Part shown: positions 33,755-42,506 of the stretch, piece by piece
Position numbering within the stretch: position 1 is the stretch's first letter
How the letters are laid out: the number at the start of each line of letters is the position of its first letter
From: Bog-473 sp963788585
Lineage (GTDB): Bacteria; Actinomycetota; Acidimicrobiia; Acidimicrobiales; RAAP-2
Assembly: GCA_963788585.1 (NCBI GenBank)
Contig: CAWBHA010000004.1
Span: 248,001 to 312,000 of the forward strand
Reading direction: 5' to 3'
DNA: 64,000 bases
Made by a program: the position numbers and the translations under genes
The notes under the pieces: generated by a model
What the model was told of the DNA's origin: nothing
Seen by the model: only the letters and a program-made list of their open reading frames with translations
The model's database searches: none

Positions 33755-33892
33755 TTGAACGCCGACCGCGACCTGCTGTCCTCCTCCCGGTCGTCGGCGC
33801 ACAACGCGCACACGGCCCTCGCGAAGGGGAGGTCCGACCTGAAGCAGATCCGGACGATCATCAAGGGCTCGTCCACCGCGACCGCCGGCTGA
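33755..33892 (+). CDS. Possible 45-residue ORF, or C-terminal remnant
   Basis: Read from TTG 33755, the frame gives a basic, Ser-rich peptide ending in a coiled-coil-like stretch (SDLKQIRTIIKGSS). The frame is open well upstream without an ATG or GTG with a ribosome binding site. The amino-acid composition is protein-like, but no family is recognised; it could be the tail of a lost gene. Confidence 0.25.
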   Translation: MNADRDLLSSSRSSAHNAHTALAKGRSDLKQIRTIIKGSSTATAG

Positions 33893-34003
33893 GCCGGCAC
33901 CCGCGCTCCGCTCGGCGCCGGAGCACCAGCGCCCGTCGGCCACGTGCAATCGGCCCGACGGCGGTACCCTCGCACGGGCAGCACGGGCACCGACAGCCCC
34001 GAC

Positions 34004-34010
34004 AGGAGGT
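34004..34010 (+). promoter_or_regulatory. Consensus ribosome binding site of the amine oxidase gene
   Basis: AGGAGGT, six bases before ATG 34017, is a full Shine-Dalgarno match and fixes that start. Confidence 0.85.
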
Positions 34011-34016
34011 GTCGCC

Positions 34017-35384
34017 ATGGCCACGAGGGCACCGATGGAGGCCGACGTCTGCGTCGTCGGCGCCGGACTGGCCGGGCTCACGGCGGCGCGGCGCCTCACG
34101 GAGGCGGGCCGCTCCGTCATCGTGCTCGAGGCCCGCGACCGCGTCGGCGGGCGGGTATGGACCCAGACGACCGATGACGGTGTGCCGGTCGACATGGGTG
34201 GTTGCTTCGTCGGCCCGAGCCACGACCACCTGCACGCCCTGGCCAAGGAGATGGGAGTCACCACCTTCAGCACCAACGTCGCCGGCGAGAACGTCCTCGC
34301 CACGGGCGGGACCGTCCGCCGCTACCGCGGCGACATCCCACGCATCAGCCCGGTGGCCCTGGCCAGCGCCGGCCAGGCCGTCGCACGCATGAGCGCCATG
34401 GCCAAGCGAGTGCCGGTCGAGGCGCCGTGGGAAGCCAGACGCGCCGCCGCCTGGGACGCCATGTCGGTGCGCAGCTGGCTCACGCCGACCCGCGTCCCGA
34501 CCAGACTCGCCCGCGACCTCGTGGAGGCCATGGTGCGCGCCTGCTTCGCCTGCGACCTCGCCGAGGTGTCACTGCTCAATTGGCTCTTCCTGGCGCGCTC
34601 GGCCGGCGGCGTCGAGGCCCTCATGAACATCGCCGGTGGCTACCAGGACTCCCAATTCGATGGCGGGGTCGGCCAGGTGCCTGCGGCCATGGCGGGCGCG
34701 CTGGGTGACGCAGTCGTCCTCCAGGCCCCCGTCGGCGCGGTGCACCAGCGTGCGGACCGGGTCGAAGTGGAGTCCGACGCCGTCACCGTGACGGCGCGCC
34801 GCGTCGTGCTGGCGGTGCCGCGCGCCCTGGCCGCCGGCATCCGCTTCGAGCCCGCGCTCCCTGCCGACCACGCGCTCCTGCTCCACCAGATCCCGGCCGG
34901 CACCGAGGTGAAGACGGTGGCGGTCTACGACGAGCCGTTCTGGCGCGCCGAGGGCCTCTCGGGCAACACCGTGGCCACCGACGACCTCATCGAGGTCACC
35001 CTGGACACGACGCAGCCGGCACATCCCGACGGCGTCGTGGGCACCTACGCCGCCGGCCCACGGGCGCGCGCGCTCTGGCGGATGGGTGCGACGGAGCGCC
35101 GTGCCGCGGTCGTGCGGATGCTCACCACCAGGCTCGGCGCCAAGGCGGCCCGGCCGCTCGAAGTCCTCGAGGTCAATTGGGCGGAGGAGCGCTGGACGCG
35201 CGGCTGCTCCATGGGCCACTTCCCCACCGGCGTGCTGACCCAGTACGGCCGGCGGCTGCGCGAGCCCGTCGGCCGCATCCACTGGGCGGGCACCGAGACG
35301 GCGACGATCTCCTACGGGTCGATGGACGGCGCCGTCCGCTCGGGCGAGCGCGCCTGCGGCGAGATCCTCGCCGCACCAGCCTGA
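34017..35384 (+). CDS. Flavin-containing monoamine oxidase-like amine oxidase
   Basis: The protein has 455 residues. The FAD dinucleotide loop is VCVVGAGLAGLTAARRL (residues 11-27), with EARDRVGGRVWT at the following acidic strand and RVGGR turn. A mid-protein segment (VVLAVPRALA) and the C-terminal FAD motif IHWAGTETATISYGSMDGA complete the amine-oxidase pattern. The cysteine that carries covalent FAD in animal MAO (SGGC-type) is not present near the end, so the flavin is probably non-covalent. Substrates may be amines, polyamines or unsaturated lipids, since phytoene-type desaturases share the fold. It is convergent with the dienelactone hydrolase gene with one base between stops. Confidence 0.9.
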   Translation: MATRAPMEADVCVVGAGLAGLTAARRLTEAGRSVIVLEARDRVGGRVWTQTTDDGVPVDMGGCFVGPSHDHLHALAKEMGVTTFSTNVAGENVLATGGTVRRYRGDIPRISPVALASAGQAVARMSAMAKRVPVEAPWEARRAAAWDAMSVRSWLTPTRVPTRLARDLVEAMVRACFACDLAEVSLLNWLFLARSAGGVEALMNIAGGYQDSQFDGGVGQVPAAMAGALGDAVVLQAPVGAVHQRADRVEVESDAVTVTARRVVLAVPRALAAGIRFEPALPADHALLLHQIPAGTEVKTVAVYDEPFWRAEGLSGNTVATDDLIEVTLDTTQPAHPDGVVGTYAAGPRARALWRMGATERRAAVVRMLTTRLGAKAARPLEVLEVNWAEERWTRGCSMGHFPTGVLTQYGRRLREPVGRIHWAGTETATISYGSMDGAVRSGERACGEILAAPA

Positions 35385-35385
35385 G

Positions 35386-36270
35386 TCAGGGGCCCATCCC
35401 CTCGGGCCGCGGCCCCGGGCCCGTTCCCAACCCGAGCCTCTCCCGGAAGAAGGTGAGGGTCTGGTCCAGCGCGGCCCGCGTGGGCGTGCCCTCCTGATCC
35501 ACCAGATGCTCGGTCAGCACCGAGTGCGCCTGTTTTGGGTGCCCGTAGGGGTTGCCCGGCGCCGAGTCGATCTCCACCGCGATGAAGGCGTCGCCGAGCT
35601 CGCGGCGCAGCGTCTCGAAGCGCTCGGGAAAGCAGAAGGGGTCGTTGGAGAAGCGCAACCCGAGCAGGCAGGCGCCCGCTGCCGTCCGCACCTTGACCCG
35701 GGCCAGGTCGGCCTCGGAGATCCCGACGTCGGCCTTGCGCTTCTTTCCGATCGGGAACGGCAGCGAGGGCTGGCTGAGGACGGGGGCCAGCACCACGTCG
35801 TCGACCATCATGCCCAGGGCGAAGCCGCCGGTGAAGCACATGCCGACGACGCCGACGCCCGGGCCGCCACAACGCTCGTGCTCCGCCGCGGCCAGGGCAC
35901 GTAGCCACACCGTGATCGGGCTCGTCTTCTTCAGCGCGAAGCAGGCGAACTCCCGCGACACGCAGGCCGGCCCGAGGGACTGCAGGGTGTACCCGACCGA
36001 CGCCGGGCGGCCGGGGTCGCCGAAGAGGTGCGGCAGCACCGCGGTGCAGCCGGCCGTCGCCACGCGACGGCCGAACTCGGCGACGTGGGGCGTGATCCCG
36101 GGCATCTCGCTGATGACGATGACGGCGGGACCGCTGCCGATTCGGTACACCGTGCGCCGTTTGCCGCCCGATTCGAACGAGTCCGTGGCGAAGCCCTCCA
36201 GCACTCCCGTGTCGCCCGCACCGCCCGCATCGCCCGCATCGCCCGTTTCTCCCGTATCGCCGGTCGCCAT
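35386..36270 (-). CDS. Dienelactone hydrolase family protein
   Basis: ATG 36270 gives 294 residues. The first 22 residues are a Gly-Asp-Thr-Ala repeat coded by a 9-bp microsatellite and are probably disordered. The alpha/beta-hydrolase core has VIVISEMPGITPH, then the nucleophile elbow VVGMCFTGGFALGM with Cys in place of Ser (G-x-C-x-G-G), typical of dienelactone hydrolases. The later acidic position and GNPYGHPKQAHS supply candidates for the Asp/His of the triad. Such enzymes hydrolyse lactones or related esters in aromatic or lipid breakdown. It is divergent from the thiolase-like gene, with only 24 bases between starts. Confidence 0.85.
   Translation of the reverse strand: MATGDTGETGDAGDAGGAGDTGVLEGFATDSFESGGKRRTVYRIGSGPAVIVISEMPGITPHVAEFGRRVATAGCTAVLPHLFGDPGRPASVGYTLQSLGPACVSREFACFALKKTSPITVWLRALAAAEHERCGGPGVGVVGMCFTGGFALGMMVDDVVLAPVLSQPSLPFPIGKKRKADVGISEADLARVKVRTAAGACLLGLRFSNDPFCFPERFETLRRELGDAFIAVEIDSAPGNPYGHPKQAHSVLTEHLVDQEGTPTRAALDQTLTFFRERLGLGTGPGPRPEGMGP
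36212..36264. repeat. 9-bp microsatellite (TCGCCCGCA-like)
   Basis: Five or six imperfect 9-base units encode the GDAGDAGGAGDTG-type N-terminus of the dienelactone hydrolase. Length polymorphism here would change only a disordered tail. Confidence 0.7.
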
Positions 36271-36294
36271 GAGCGGACCGTAGCATCGGGCGTC

Positions 36295-37770
36295 GTGAGC
36301 GGGACCACCCAGCCCCCGGGGCCGCGCTGTCCCGTCCTGGTCGGGTTGGGCGCCGTGCACGACGCCGCACCCGTGGCCGAGCTCATGACGTCGGCCGTGC
36401 GCGCCGCGGCGACGGACGCCGACGCGCCAGGCCTGCTCGGCGCGCTCGACTGCATCATGGTGCCGAAGGGCTCGTGGTCGCTGACCGACCCCGCCCGTAC
36501 CACAGCCCGGCGCGTCGGCGCCGCGTCCGCCCGCACGGTCCTCTGTGAGGTCGGCGTGTCGCAGCAGGAGGTCATCAACCACGCGCTGGCGACGGTGGCG
36601 GACGGCACCTACGGGGTGGTCGTCGTCGCCGGAGCCGAGGCGCGGGCGTGGGCCCGAACCGGGGGCACCGAGCGGGACGAGGAGGCACAGCCGCCCGACG
36701 AGGTGCGCACCCGCCCCCTCGACTTCGTGGCTCCGATCGAGCTGGATGCCGGCATCGTGCTGCCGCCGGTGCTGCAGTACACGCTGATCGAGAACGCGCT
36801 CGTCGCCGCGGACCGGCAAACGATCGACGAGGCCACCGCAGCGATCGCGGCACTGTGGGCGCGCTACAACGCCGTGGCCGTCGACAATCCCGACGCGGCC
36901 TTCGGCGCCCCGCGTGACGCCGCCGCCCTCGCGACGCCGGGACCGGACAACCGCCCGCTCGCCTTCCCCTACAACGTGTGGCACGCCAGCCAGTGGACGG
37001 TGAACCAGGCCACTGCGCTGCTCATCTGCTCGGCCGAGACGGCGGAGGCCGCCGGGGTACCGCGCGACCGCTGGCTCTTCGCACACGCCGCGCTGCACTG
37101 CTCGGCGGCCGTCACCCTGACGGCGCGGCGGCGCCTCGACGCCTGGCCGGCGATGGGTGTGCTCGGGCGGGCGGCGGCACGCCACATCGGGACGCCGCTG
37201 CACGAGCTCGGGGTCGCCGAGGTGTACTCGTGCTTCCCCGCTGCCGTGCGCGTGCAGCAGCGTGAACTCGGGCTGGACCCGGCCGGCACCCCCACCCTCA
37301 CGGGCGGCATGGCCTTCGCAGGCGGTCCGTTCAACCACTTCGTGCTCCAGTCGCACGTGGCGCTGGGCCGCCGGCTACGAGCCGAGCCGACCGAGCGCGG
37401 CCTCGTGACGACGGTGTCGGGGATGCTCTCCAAGCCGGGCCTGGCCGTCTGGTCCGCCACGCCGCCACCTTCCGGGCCGGAGCGGCCGTTCGTGGCCGAC
37501 CTGGCCGCCGAGGCGACTGCCGCGACGGAGGTCGTCCCGGTGGCCGCGGCGCCGCCCAGCGAACCGCTCCGCGCCACCGTCGCCTCCTTCACCGTCACCT
37601 ACGGCGGCGCGGGGAGGCTCGACCCCGTCCGCACGGCCATCGTGGCGGACCTGCCTGATGGGGTCCGCATGGCCGCCACCTGCGAAGATGCAAGCACCGC
37701 CCGTCACGCCGTCGCCGACGGCCTCATCGGGCGCACGGTCGAGGTGAAGGACACGACATTCAGCCTGTGA
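36295..37770 (+). CDS. Thiolase-like protein (TLP1-like), nucleophilic Cys apparently missing
   Basis: GTG 36295 gives 491 residues. The thiolase fold shows as LVGLGAVHDAAPVAEL at the start, then VSQQEVINHALATVADGTYGVVVVAGAEARAWA, where a true thiolase carries its active Cys two or three residues before the helix; here that position reads GVSQQE. The second half has ELGVAEVYSCFPAAVR and GGMAFAGGPFNHFVLQSH, the GG-x4-GGP-x-N block of SCP-type thiolases. The last 70 residues (LRATVASFTVTYGG onwards) resemble the extra C-terminal beta domain of mycobacterial thiolase-like protein 1. It is probably an acyl-CoA-binding or divergent enzyme, not a standard thiolase. Its stop overlaps the GTG of cydD (GTGA). 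Confidence 0.7.
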   Translation: MSGTTQPPGPRCPVLVGLGAVHDAAPVAELMTSAVRAAATDADAPGLLGALDCIMVPKGSWSLTDPARTTARRVGAASARTVLCEVGVSQQEVINHALATVADGTYGVVVVAGAEARAWARTGGTERDEEAQPPDEVRTRPLDFVAPIELDAGIVLPPVLQYTLIENALVAADRQTIDEATAAIAALWARYNAVAVDNPDAAFGAPRDAAALATPGPDNRPLAFPYNVWHASQWTVNQATALLICSAETAEAAGVPRDRWLFAHAALHCSAAVTLTARRRLDAWPAMGVLGRAAARHIGTPLHELGVAEVYSCFPAAVRVQQRELGLDPAGTPTLTGGMAFAGGPFNHFVLQSHVALGRRLRAEPTERGLVTTVSGMLSKPGLAVWSATPPPSGPERPFVADLAAEATAATEVVPVAAAPPSEPLRATVASFTVTYGGAGRLDPVRTAIVADLPDGVRMAATCEDASTARHAVADGLIGRTVEVKDTTFSL

Positions 37771-39509
37771 GCGACACCCCCCCTCGTCCGGGTCGGCCTC
37801 GCCTGGTCGAGCCCGAGCTCGCGGCGCGGGTTCCCGGCCTGCGGCGGGTGGCCGCGCTCACCCTCTTCTTCGGTGCGCTGAGCGCGGTCGCGGTGGTGGT
37901 CCAGGCGGTGGCGCTCGCCCACGTGGTGGACCGCTCCCTCCTGCATCATGCCGCCCTCGGCGCCGTCGTGCCCGCCATCGTCGTGGTCGGCGCGGCCGTC
38001 CTGGTCCGCGCCGGATTGTCGGCCGCCGGAGACCTCACGGCCGAGGGAGCGGCCGACCGCGTCGTGTCCCGCCTGCGCGGCGAGCTATTGCGCCACGCCC
38101 TCGCGCTCGGCCCCGGCTGGCTGGCCGGCGAGCGCCCGGGGGAGCTCTCGCTCACCGCCACGCGGGGGCTGCGCGCCCTGCACACGTACTACGCGCGCTA
38201 CCTCCCCCAGGCGGCGGCCGCCGCCGTGATCCCGGTGCTGCTGCTGGCCTGGGTGGCGACCCAGGACTGGCTGTCCTTCGTCGTGGTCATCGCACTGGTG
38301 CTGGCGGTCCCGCTCACGATGATTCTGTTCGGACGGGAGGCGGCAAAGCGCTCGGCGCGCCAGTGGCGCCGGCTCGGGTCGCTGGCCGGGCGCTTCCTGC
38401 AACTGGTCGAGGGCTTGCCGACGCTGCGGGCCTTCGGACGCGAGGCCCACGGACGACGCGAGGTGGCCGCGGCCACCGACGGCGTGCGCGCCGCCACCCT
38501 GCGCACGCTGCGCGTCGCCTTCCTCTCGGCGCTGGCCATGGACATGCTCGCCGGCTTCGGGGTCGGCCTCGTCGCGATGGTGCTCGGGCTCCGGCTGCTC
38601 TGGGGTGAGCTGAGCCTGCAGACGGCCATGGCCGTCCTGCTCGTTGCGCCCGAGATCTTTGTCCCGTTGCGCCGCGCCGGCGCCGAGTTCCACGCCAGCA
38701 CCGAGGGGCAGGCGGCCGCGGCCCGGGTGCTCGCGGTCCTCGACACGCCCGTCTCGGCGACGGCGCCGGACGGCGCGCCCGTCGCGGCGACGGCGCGGGA
38801 CGGCGCAGCGCAGGCGGTGGCAGGCCGCGCGGATGCGGCAGCGCTCACGATGGAAGGCGTCCGGGTGGACTACGCGCACCGCGGCGTCCCGGCGCTCGCC
38901 TCGTTCTCCCTCGTGGCGCCCGCCGGCGCCCGGGTGGCGCTGACCGGGCCGTCCGGAGCAGGCAAGTCGACCGTCTTCGCCGCGCTGCTGCGCTTCGTCG
39001 AGCCGAGCGCGGGGACGATGGCTTTCGGCGAGGGCACCAGTGACGACATGGCCGTCGCAACGTGGCGGACCGCCTTCGCCTGGCTGCCCCAGCGCCCACA
39101 CCTCTTCCACGCGAGCATGGCGGACAACCTGCGGCTCGGGGCACCGGCGGCGACGCCGTCGGACGTGCAGCGCGTCCTCGACGCGGTCGGTCTCACCGAG
39201 CTCGTGGCCGCACTGCCGGGCGGCCTGCAGACGGTGCTCGGCCACGACGGCCTCACCCTCAGCGCCGGCGAACGCCAGCGTCTGGCGCTGGCGCGTGCGC
39301 TGCTCAGCCCGGCGCCCGTGCTGCTGCTCGACGAGCCGACGGCGGCGTTGGATCCCCCGACGGTGGCGCGCCTGGCGCCGGCCATCGAGCCGTGGCTCGA
39401 GGGCCGCACCGTGATCGTGGCCGCGCACGAGCCGGTCCTGCTGCCCCGCTTCGACCTCGTCCACGCGCTGGCCTCCCCCGTACCGATGACCGTGGCGGTC
39501 TCGCCATGA
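37767..39509 (+). CDS. cydD: ABC transporter, CydD-like half (thiol exporter for cytochrome bd assembly)
   Basis: The protein has 580 residues. About six hydrophobic helices occupy residues 28-300, then the ATPase domain: Walker A GPSGAGKST (394-402), Q-loop region in AWLPQRPHLFHA, signature LSAGERQRLA, Walker B PVLLLDEPTAALD, and switch histidine in VAAHEP. CydDC-type exporters move cysteine and glutathione to the outside and are needed for cytochrome bd. It is coupled by GTGA to the thiolase-like gene and by ATGA to cydC. No cydA or cydB is in the window, so the name rests on domain architecture and the pair with cydC. CydD in this group is hard to tell from other thiol or lipid exporters. 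Confidence 0.75.
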   Translation: MSDTPPRPGRPRLVEPELAARVPGLRRVAALTLFFGALSAVAVVVQAVALAHVVDRSLLHHAALGAVVPAIVVVGAAVLVRAGLSAAGDLTAEGAADRVVSRLRGELLRHALALGPGWLAGERPGELSLTATRGLRALHTYYARYLPQAAAAAVIPVLLLAWVATQDWLSFVVVIALVLAVPLTMILFGREAAKRSARQWRRLGSLAGRFLQLVEGLPTLRAFGREAHGRREVAAATDGVRAATLRTLRVAFLSALAMDMLAGFGVGLVAMVLGLRLLWGELSLQTAMAVLLVAPEIFVPLRRAGAEFHASTEGQAAAARVLAVLDTPVSATAPDGAPVAATARDGAAQAVAGRADAAALTMEGVRVDYAHRGVPALASFSLVAPAGARVALTGPSGAGKSTVFAALLRFVEPSAGTMAFGEGTSDDMAVATWRTAFAWLPQRPHLFHASMADNLRLGAPAATPSDVQRVLDAVGLTELVAALPGGLQTVLGHDGLTLSAGERQRLALARALLSPAPVLLLDEPTAALDPPTVARLAPAIEPWLEGRTVIVAAHEPVLLPRFDLVHALASPVPMTVAVSP

Positions 39510-41178
39510 GCCGGCGGCGCGGCGCACTGCGCCGCGTGCTGGCCGACCCCGGCACCCCGTCCGCCCGCCTGGCCCTGGCCGGCCTTCTCGGCCTCGCCTC
39601 CGCCGCCGCCACGATCGGACTGCTGGCCGGGTCCGGGTACGTGGTGGGCCGGGCGGCGCTGCGGCCCGGCCTCGGCGCCATCGTCGGCATCCTGGCCGCC
39701 GTCGAGGTGCTGGCGTTCCTGCGCGGCCCACTGCGCTACGCCGAGCGCCTAGTCGGTCACGACGCCGCGCTGCGCGCACTGACCCGCTGGCGCGTGTGGC
39801 TCTACGACTGCCTGACCCCGCGCTGTCCCGGCCGCCCTGGCCGGATGGCGCAGCGGCGACCTCTTGAGCCGCGCCATCGACGACGTCGACGCACTCCAGG
39901 ACCTCTACCTCAGGACGGTGTTGCCGGTGGCCGTCGCCGTCGGAGCCGGCGTGCTCGGCGTCGTGCTCGTCGGCGTCATCCTCCCCTGGGAGGCCGTCGG
40001 CCTCGGGGCGCCCCTCGCCGTGGCGCTCACCGTGCCGGCCGCGCTGACCTGGCGGCGGAGCGGTGACGACGAGATGGCCGACCTGGCCGGCGCCCTCTCC
40101 GCGCAGGTGGTCGACGCGCTCAGCGGGGCCCCCGAGCTCCTGGCCTTCGGCGCGGACGAGGCCTTCCTCGGGTCCGTCGCGGAGCTGGCGGGGCGCGCGG
40201 AGGCACTGGAGCGGCGTCACGCCCGCTTGGCCACGACGTCGGCGCTGCTCGTGCAGGCCTGTGTGGCGGTCGCGCTGGCCGTGGCGCTGGCGCTCGGCAC
40301 CGCCGCGGTCCACGCGCACCATGTGGGAGCGGTGATGGTGGCCGTGCTCCCGCTCGCCGTGCTGGCGACGTTCGACACGGTGCCGGGGGTGCCCCTCGCC
40401 GTGGGGCGCGCGCTGGCGGTGCGCGCCTCGGCGGAGCGCCTCTTCGCGCTCGACGACGTGCCGGTGCCGGTGCACGACCCCGACGTGCCGGCCGTCTTGG
40501 CCCCGGGGGTGCCGCCGGTCGCCTTCACCGAGGCGACATTGCGCTATGCCGACGGGCTGCCGCGGGCGCTCGACGGGGTCAGCGTGCACCTGCCGGCGGG
40601 CGGACGGCTGGCGGTGACGGGGTCGAGCGGGGCGGGCAAGTCGAGCCTCGTCAACGCACTGCTGCGCTACTGGCCGCTCGAGCACGGATCGTTGGAGCTG
40701 GACGGAACGGACGTCACGCTGCTCCCCGCCCGCGCCACCCGCGCCAGCGTGCGCGCTGGCGGACCAGCGCGCCCAGCTCTTCGCGGGCACGCTGCGCGAC
40801 AACGTGACGCTGGGCAACCCCGATGCCGGCGACGACGCGATCGCCGCGGCGCTGCGGGCGACCCGGCTCGACGGGTGGGTGGCCACGCTGCCCGCTGGCC
40901 TCGACACGCCGGTCGGCCAGGACGGCGTCGCGCTCTCGGGCGGGGAGCGGCGGCGCCTCGCCGTGGCCCGGGCGCTGCTGGCTCCGGGAGGCGTCCTCGT
41001 CCTCGACGAGCCCACCAGCGGGCTCGACCCCGGGCTGGCCGACGAGGTGGTCGGCGCGGTCCTCGCCGCCGCCGGGGCACGCAGCGTGCTCGTGATCACC
41101 CACCGCGCCGAGGAAGCGGCCCGCTGCGACCAGACGCTCGTGCTCGAGGCCGGGCGCGTCGTGCCGGCGTCGGGCTGA
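39506..41178 (+). pseudogene. cydC: ABC transporter, CydC-like half, with two frameshifts
   Basis: ATG 39506 overlaps the cydD stop (ATGA). Frame A runs to about 39820 with three helices and ends in RWRVWLYDCLTP. Frame B continues from about 39822 (AVPAALAGWRSGDLLSR and AIDDVDALQDLYLR) through the rest of the membrane domain to Walker A GSSGAGKSS and DGTDVTLLP. Frame C continues from about 40755 (ALADQRAQLFAGTLRDN) with signature LSGGERRRLAVA, Walker B GVLVLDEPTSGLD and switch His in LVITHRAEEA, to 41178. Each break moves the reading by +1, as an extra base would. All motifs are intact across the joined frames and match CydC. As written, the gene would make only a short peptide, so it is either a broken gene or carries two sequence errors. 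Confidence 0.75.
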
Positions 41179-41223
41179 GCGCGGACCGGTGGGCCTCGAC
41201 ACGTGGTCGCGGCGGCGACGCGG

Positions 41224-41874
41224 TCAGCCGGAGCCGGGCGCGGTGCCGCCGGCCAGGCGCCGCTCGACCTCGTCGGCGCGCGGCGCCGGGTACCCGAGCA
41301 GTCCGGGCCGCCAACCGACGGCGATCTTGCGCGGGCCGGCGCCGTCCTCGGTCCACAGGTGGCACGTGTTGGCCAGGAAGCCGAAGCCGCCCTCGCGCAT
41401 CGGGTGCTCCCCGCTCCCCTTCTCGACCTCCCAGGCCGCCGAGGAGGTGAGGCCCTGGATGACGACGGGGCCGATGGCCCGGGCCAGGAACTCGAGGTGG
41501 CTGCAGCCGCGCTCGCGCCCGAAGCGGGCCTGCACGGCACCGGAGTACCCCCGCGCCACCGAGAGCCCGATCAGGTCGCGGAAGCCGGGCTCGATGTCGG
41601 TGCATTCCGCGTGGGGAAACGTCCGCATGTCCGCCGCCGCATCCACGATCGTCATGTCGGCCCGCCGCACCACGACGCCCAGCTCCATGAAGTGCAGGTC
41701 GCGCGGGCCGAGTGTCCCGTCGGCCCAGGGCCGCTGGTCGTGCAGGGTGCCGAGCACGGCGAAGTAGCCGTCGCGGCCGAAGACCTCGACGGCGATGGTC
41801 CGCCGGTGGAGGGGGTCCTCGCCCGAGCCCGGCCCGGGGCGCAGCGCGGCGAGGGTGGGCGGGTCGTCAGGCAC
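41224..41874 (-). CDS. DUF2889 domain protein
   Basis: The protein has 216 residues. LHRRTIAVEVFGRDGYFAVLGTL at the start, then RDLHFMELGVVVRR, TIVDAAADMRTFPHAECTDIEP and GLSVARGYSGAVQARF are the typical DUF2889 run. The later GRERGCSHLEFLARAIGPVVIQG holds a conserved Cys-Ser-His that could bind a metal or form an active site. Function is unknown. It is the last gene of the six-gene minus-strand operon, and its start overlaps the histidine phosphatase by 8 bases. In other actinobacteria the family lies near lipid or CoA genes; no such link is visible here. Confidence 0.8.
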   Translation of the reverse strand: MPDDPPTLAALRPGPGSGEDPLHRRTIAVEVFGRDGYFAVLGTLHDQRPWADGTLGPRDLHFMELGVVVRRADMTIVDAAADMRTFPHAECTDIEPGFRDLIGLSVARGYSGAVQARFGRERGCSHLEFLARAIGPVVIQGLTSSAAWEVEKGSGEHPMREGGFGFLANTCHLWTEDGAGPRKIAVGWRPGLLGYPAPRADEVERRLAGGTAPGSG

Positions 41875-42493
41875 CGGGCGATTGTGGCGCCGCCGCCGTC
41901 GTTGGTGCCACCGCCACCTCGTTGTAGCCGTGCAGGATCGGTGCGTTGCGGTTCCAGCCGATGCGGGTCACCGAGGCGGTGCGCAGAAACAGGCGCCAGT
42001 AGAGATCGGGCGTCCCAAGGGCCCACGCGACCGCCGCCTTGATCGGGGTCACGTGGCTGACCACGACCACGTCGCGGTCCTGGCGGCGCGCCCCGGCGCC
42101 GTCCTCGGCGAAGAGCTCCGTGCAGGCCGCGGCGACGCGCTCGTCCACCTCGGCCAGGGTCTCCCCGCCCTCGGGCCGGAAGCCCCGGTCGGCCTGCCAC
42201 CGCTGCCAGACCTCGGCGGGGATCCCCTGCAGGGGCTGGCACTCGAATTCCCCGTAGTCCACCTCGATCCAGCGCTCGTCCACGACGGCGGGCGGGCCGA
42301 GGGCCAACAGCGCGGCGGTGTCGCGGGCTCGGCGGAGGGGGCTCGTGCGGACCTCCGCCACCGGGCCGGTCACCAGCGCCCGCGCCGCCAGCACCTGGGC
42401 CCGGCCCTTTTCGGTCAGCGCGGCGTCGGTCCGGCCGAGGAGCAGGCCCTGCGCGTTGGCCTCCGACTCCCCGTGGCGCACCAGGATCAGCAC
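41867..42493 (-). CDS. Histidine phosphatase superfamily protein
   Basis: The protein has 208 residues. The catalytic RHG motif is LVRHGESEAN (H7 as phospho-acceptor). RTSPLRRARDTA gives the second arginine, and VVVSHVTPIKAAVAW the second histidine. Length and motif spacing fit phosphoglycerate mutase-like or adenosylcobalamin-phosphate phosphatases. The context, directly after a C4 zinc-ribbon gene, recalls the mycobacterial Rv2229c-Rv2228c arrangement, where the phosphatase is fused to an RNase H domain. Here no RNase H part is present. Confidence 0.85.
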   Translation of the reverse strand: MLILVRHGESEANAQGLLLGRTDAALTEKGRAQVLAARALVTGPVAEVRTSPLRRARDTAALLALGPPAVVDERWIEVDYGEFECQPLQGIPAEVWQRWQADRGFRPEGGETLAEVDERVAAACTELFAEDGAGARRQDRDVVVVSHVTPIKAAVAWALGTPDLYWRLFLRTASVTRIGWNRNAPILHGYNEVAVAPTTAAAPQSPGA

Positions 42494-42506
42494 GACCCGA
42501 CGCGCC

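Larger units (their letters stand above)
33594..34016. other. Divergent intergenic region, 423 bases
   Basis: It lies between the response regulator (minus) and the amine oxidase (plus) and must hold both promoters. It contains the weak small ORF at 33755-33892 and the ribosome binding site at 34004-34010. No operator or terminator is evident by eye. Confidence 0.5.

Noticed and set aside
39800..40770. Programmed frameshifting in cydC
   Set aside because: No slippery heptamer or downstream structure is evident, and two separate shifts in one gene would be exceptional.
38085..41540. Very long minus-strand open frame (1,151 residues) opposite cydDC
   Set aside because: Composition is Arg/His/Gly-rich without motifs; it is the antisense shadow of GC-rich ABC-transporter genes.
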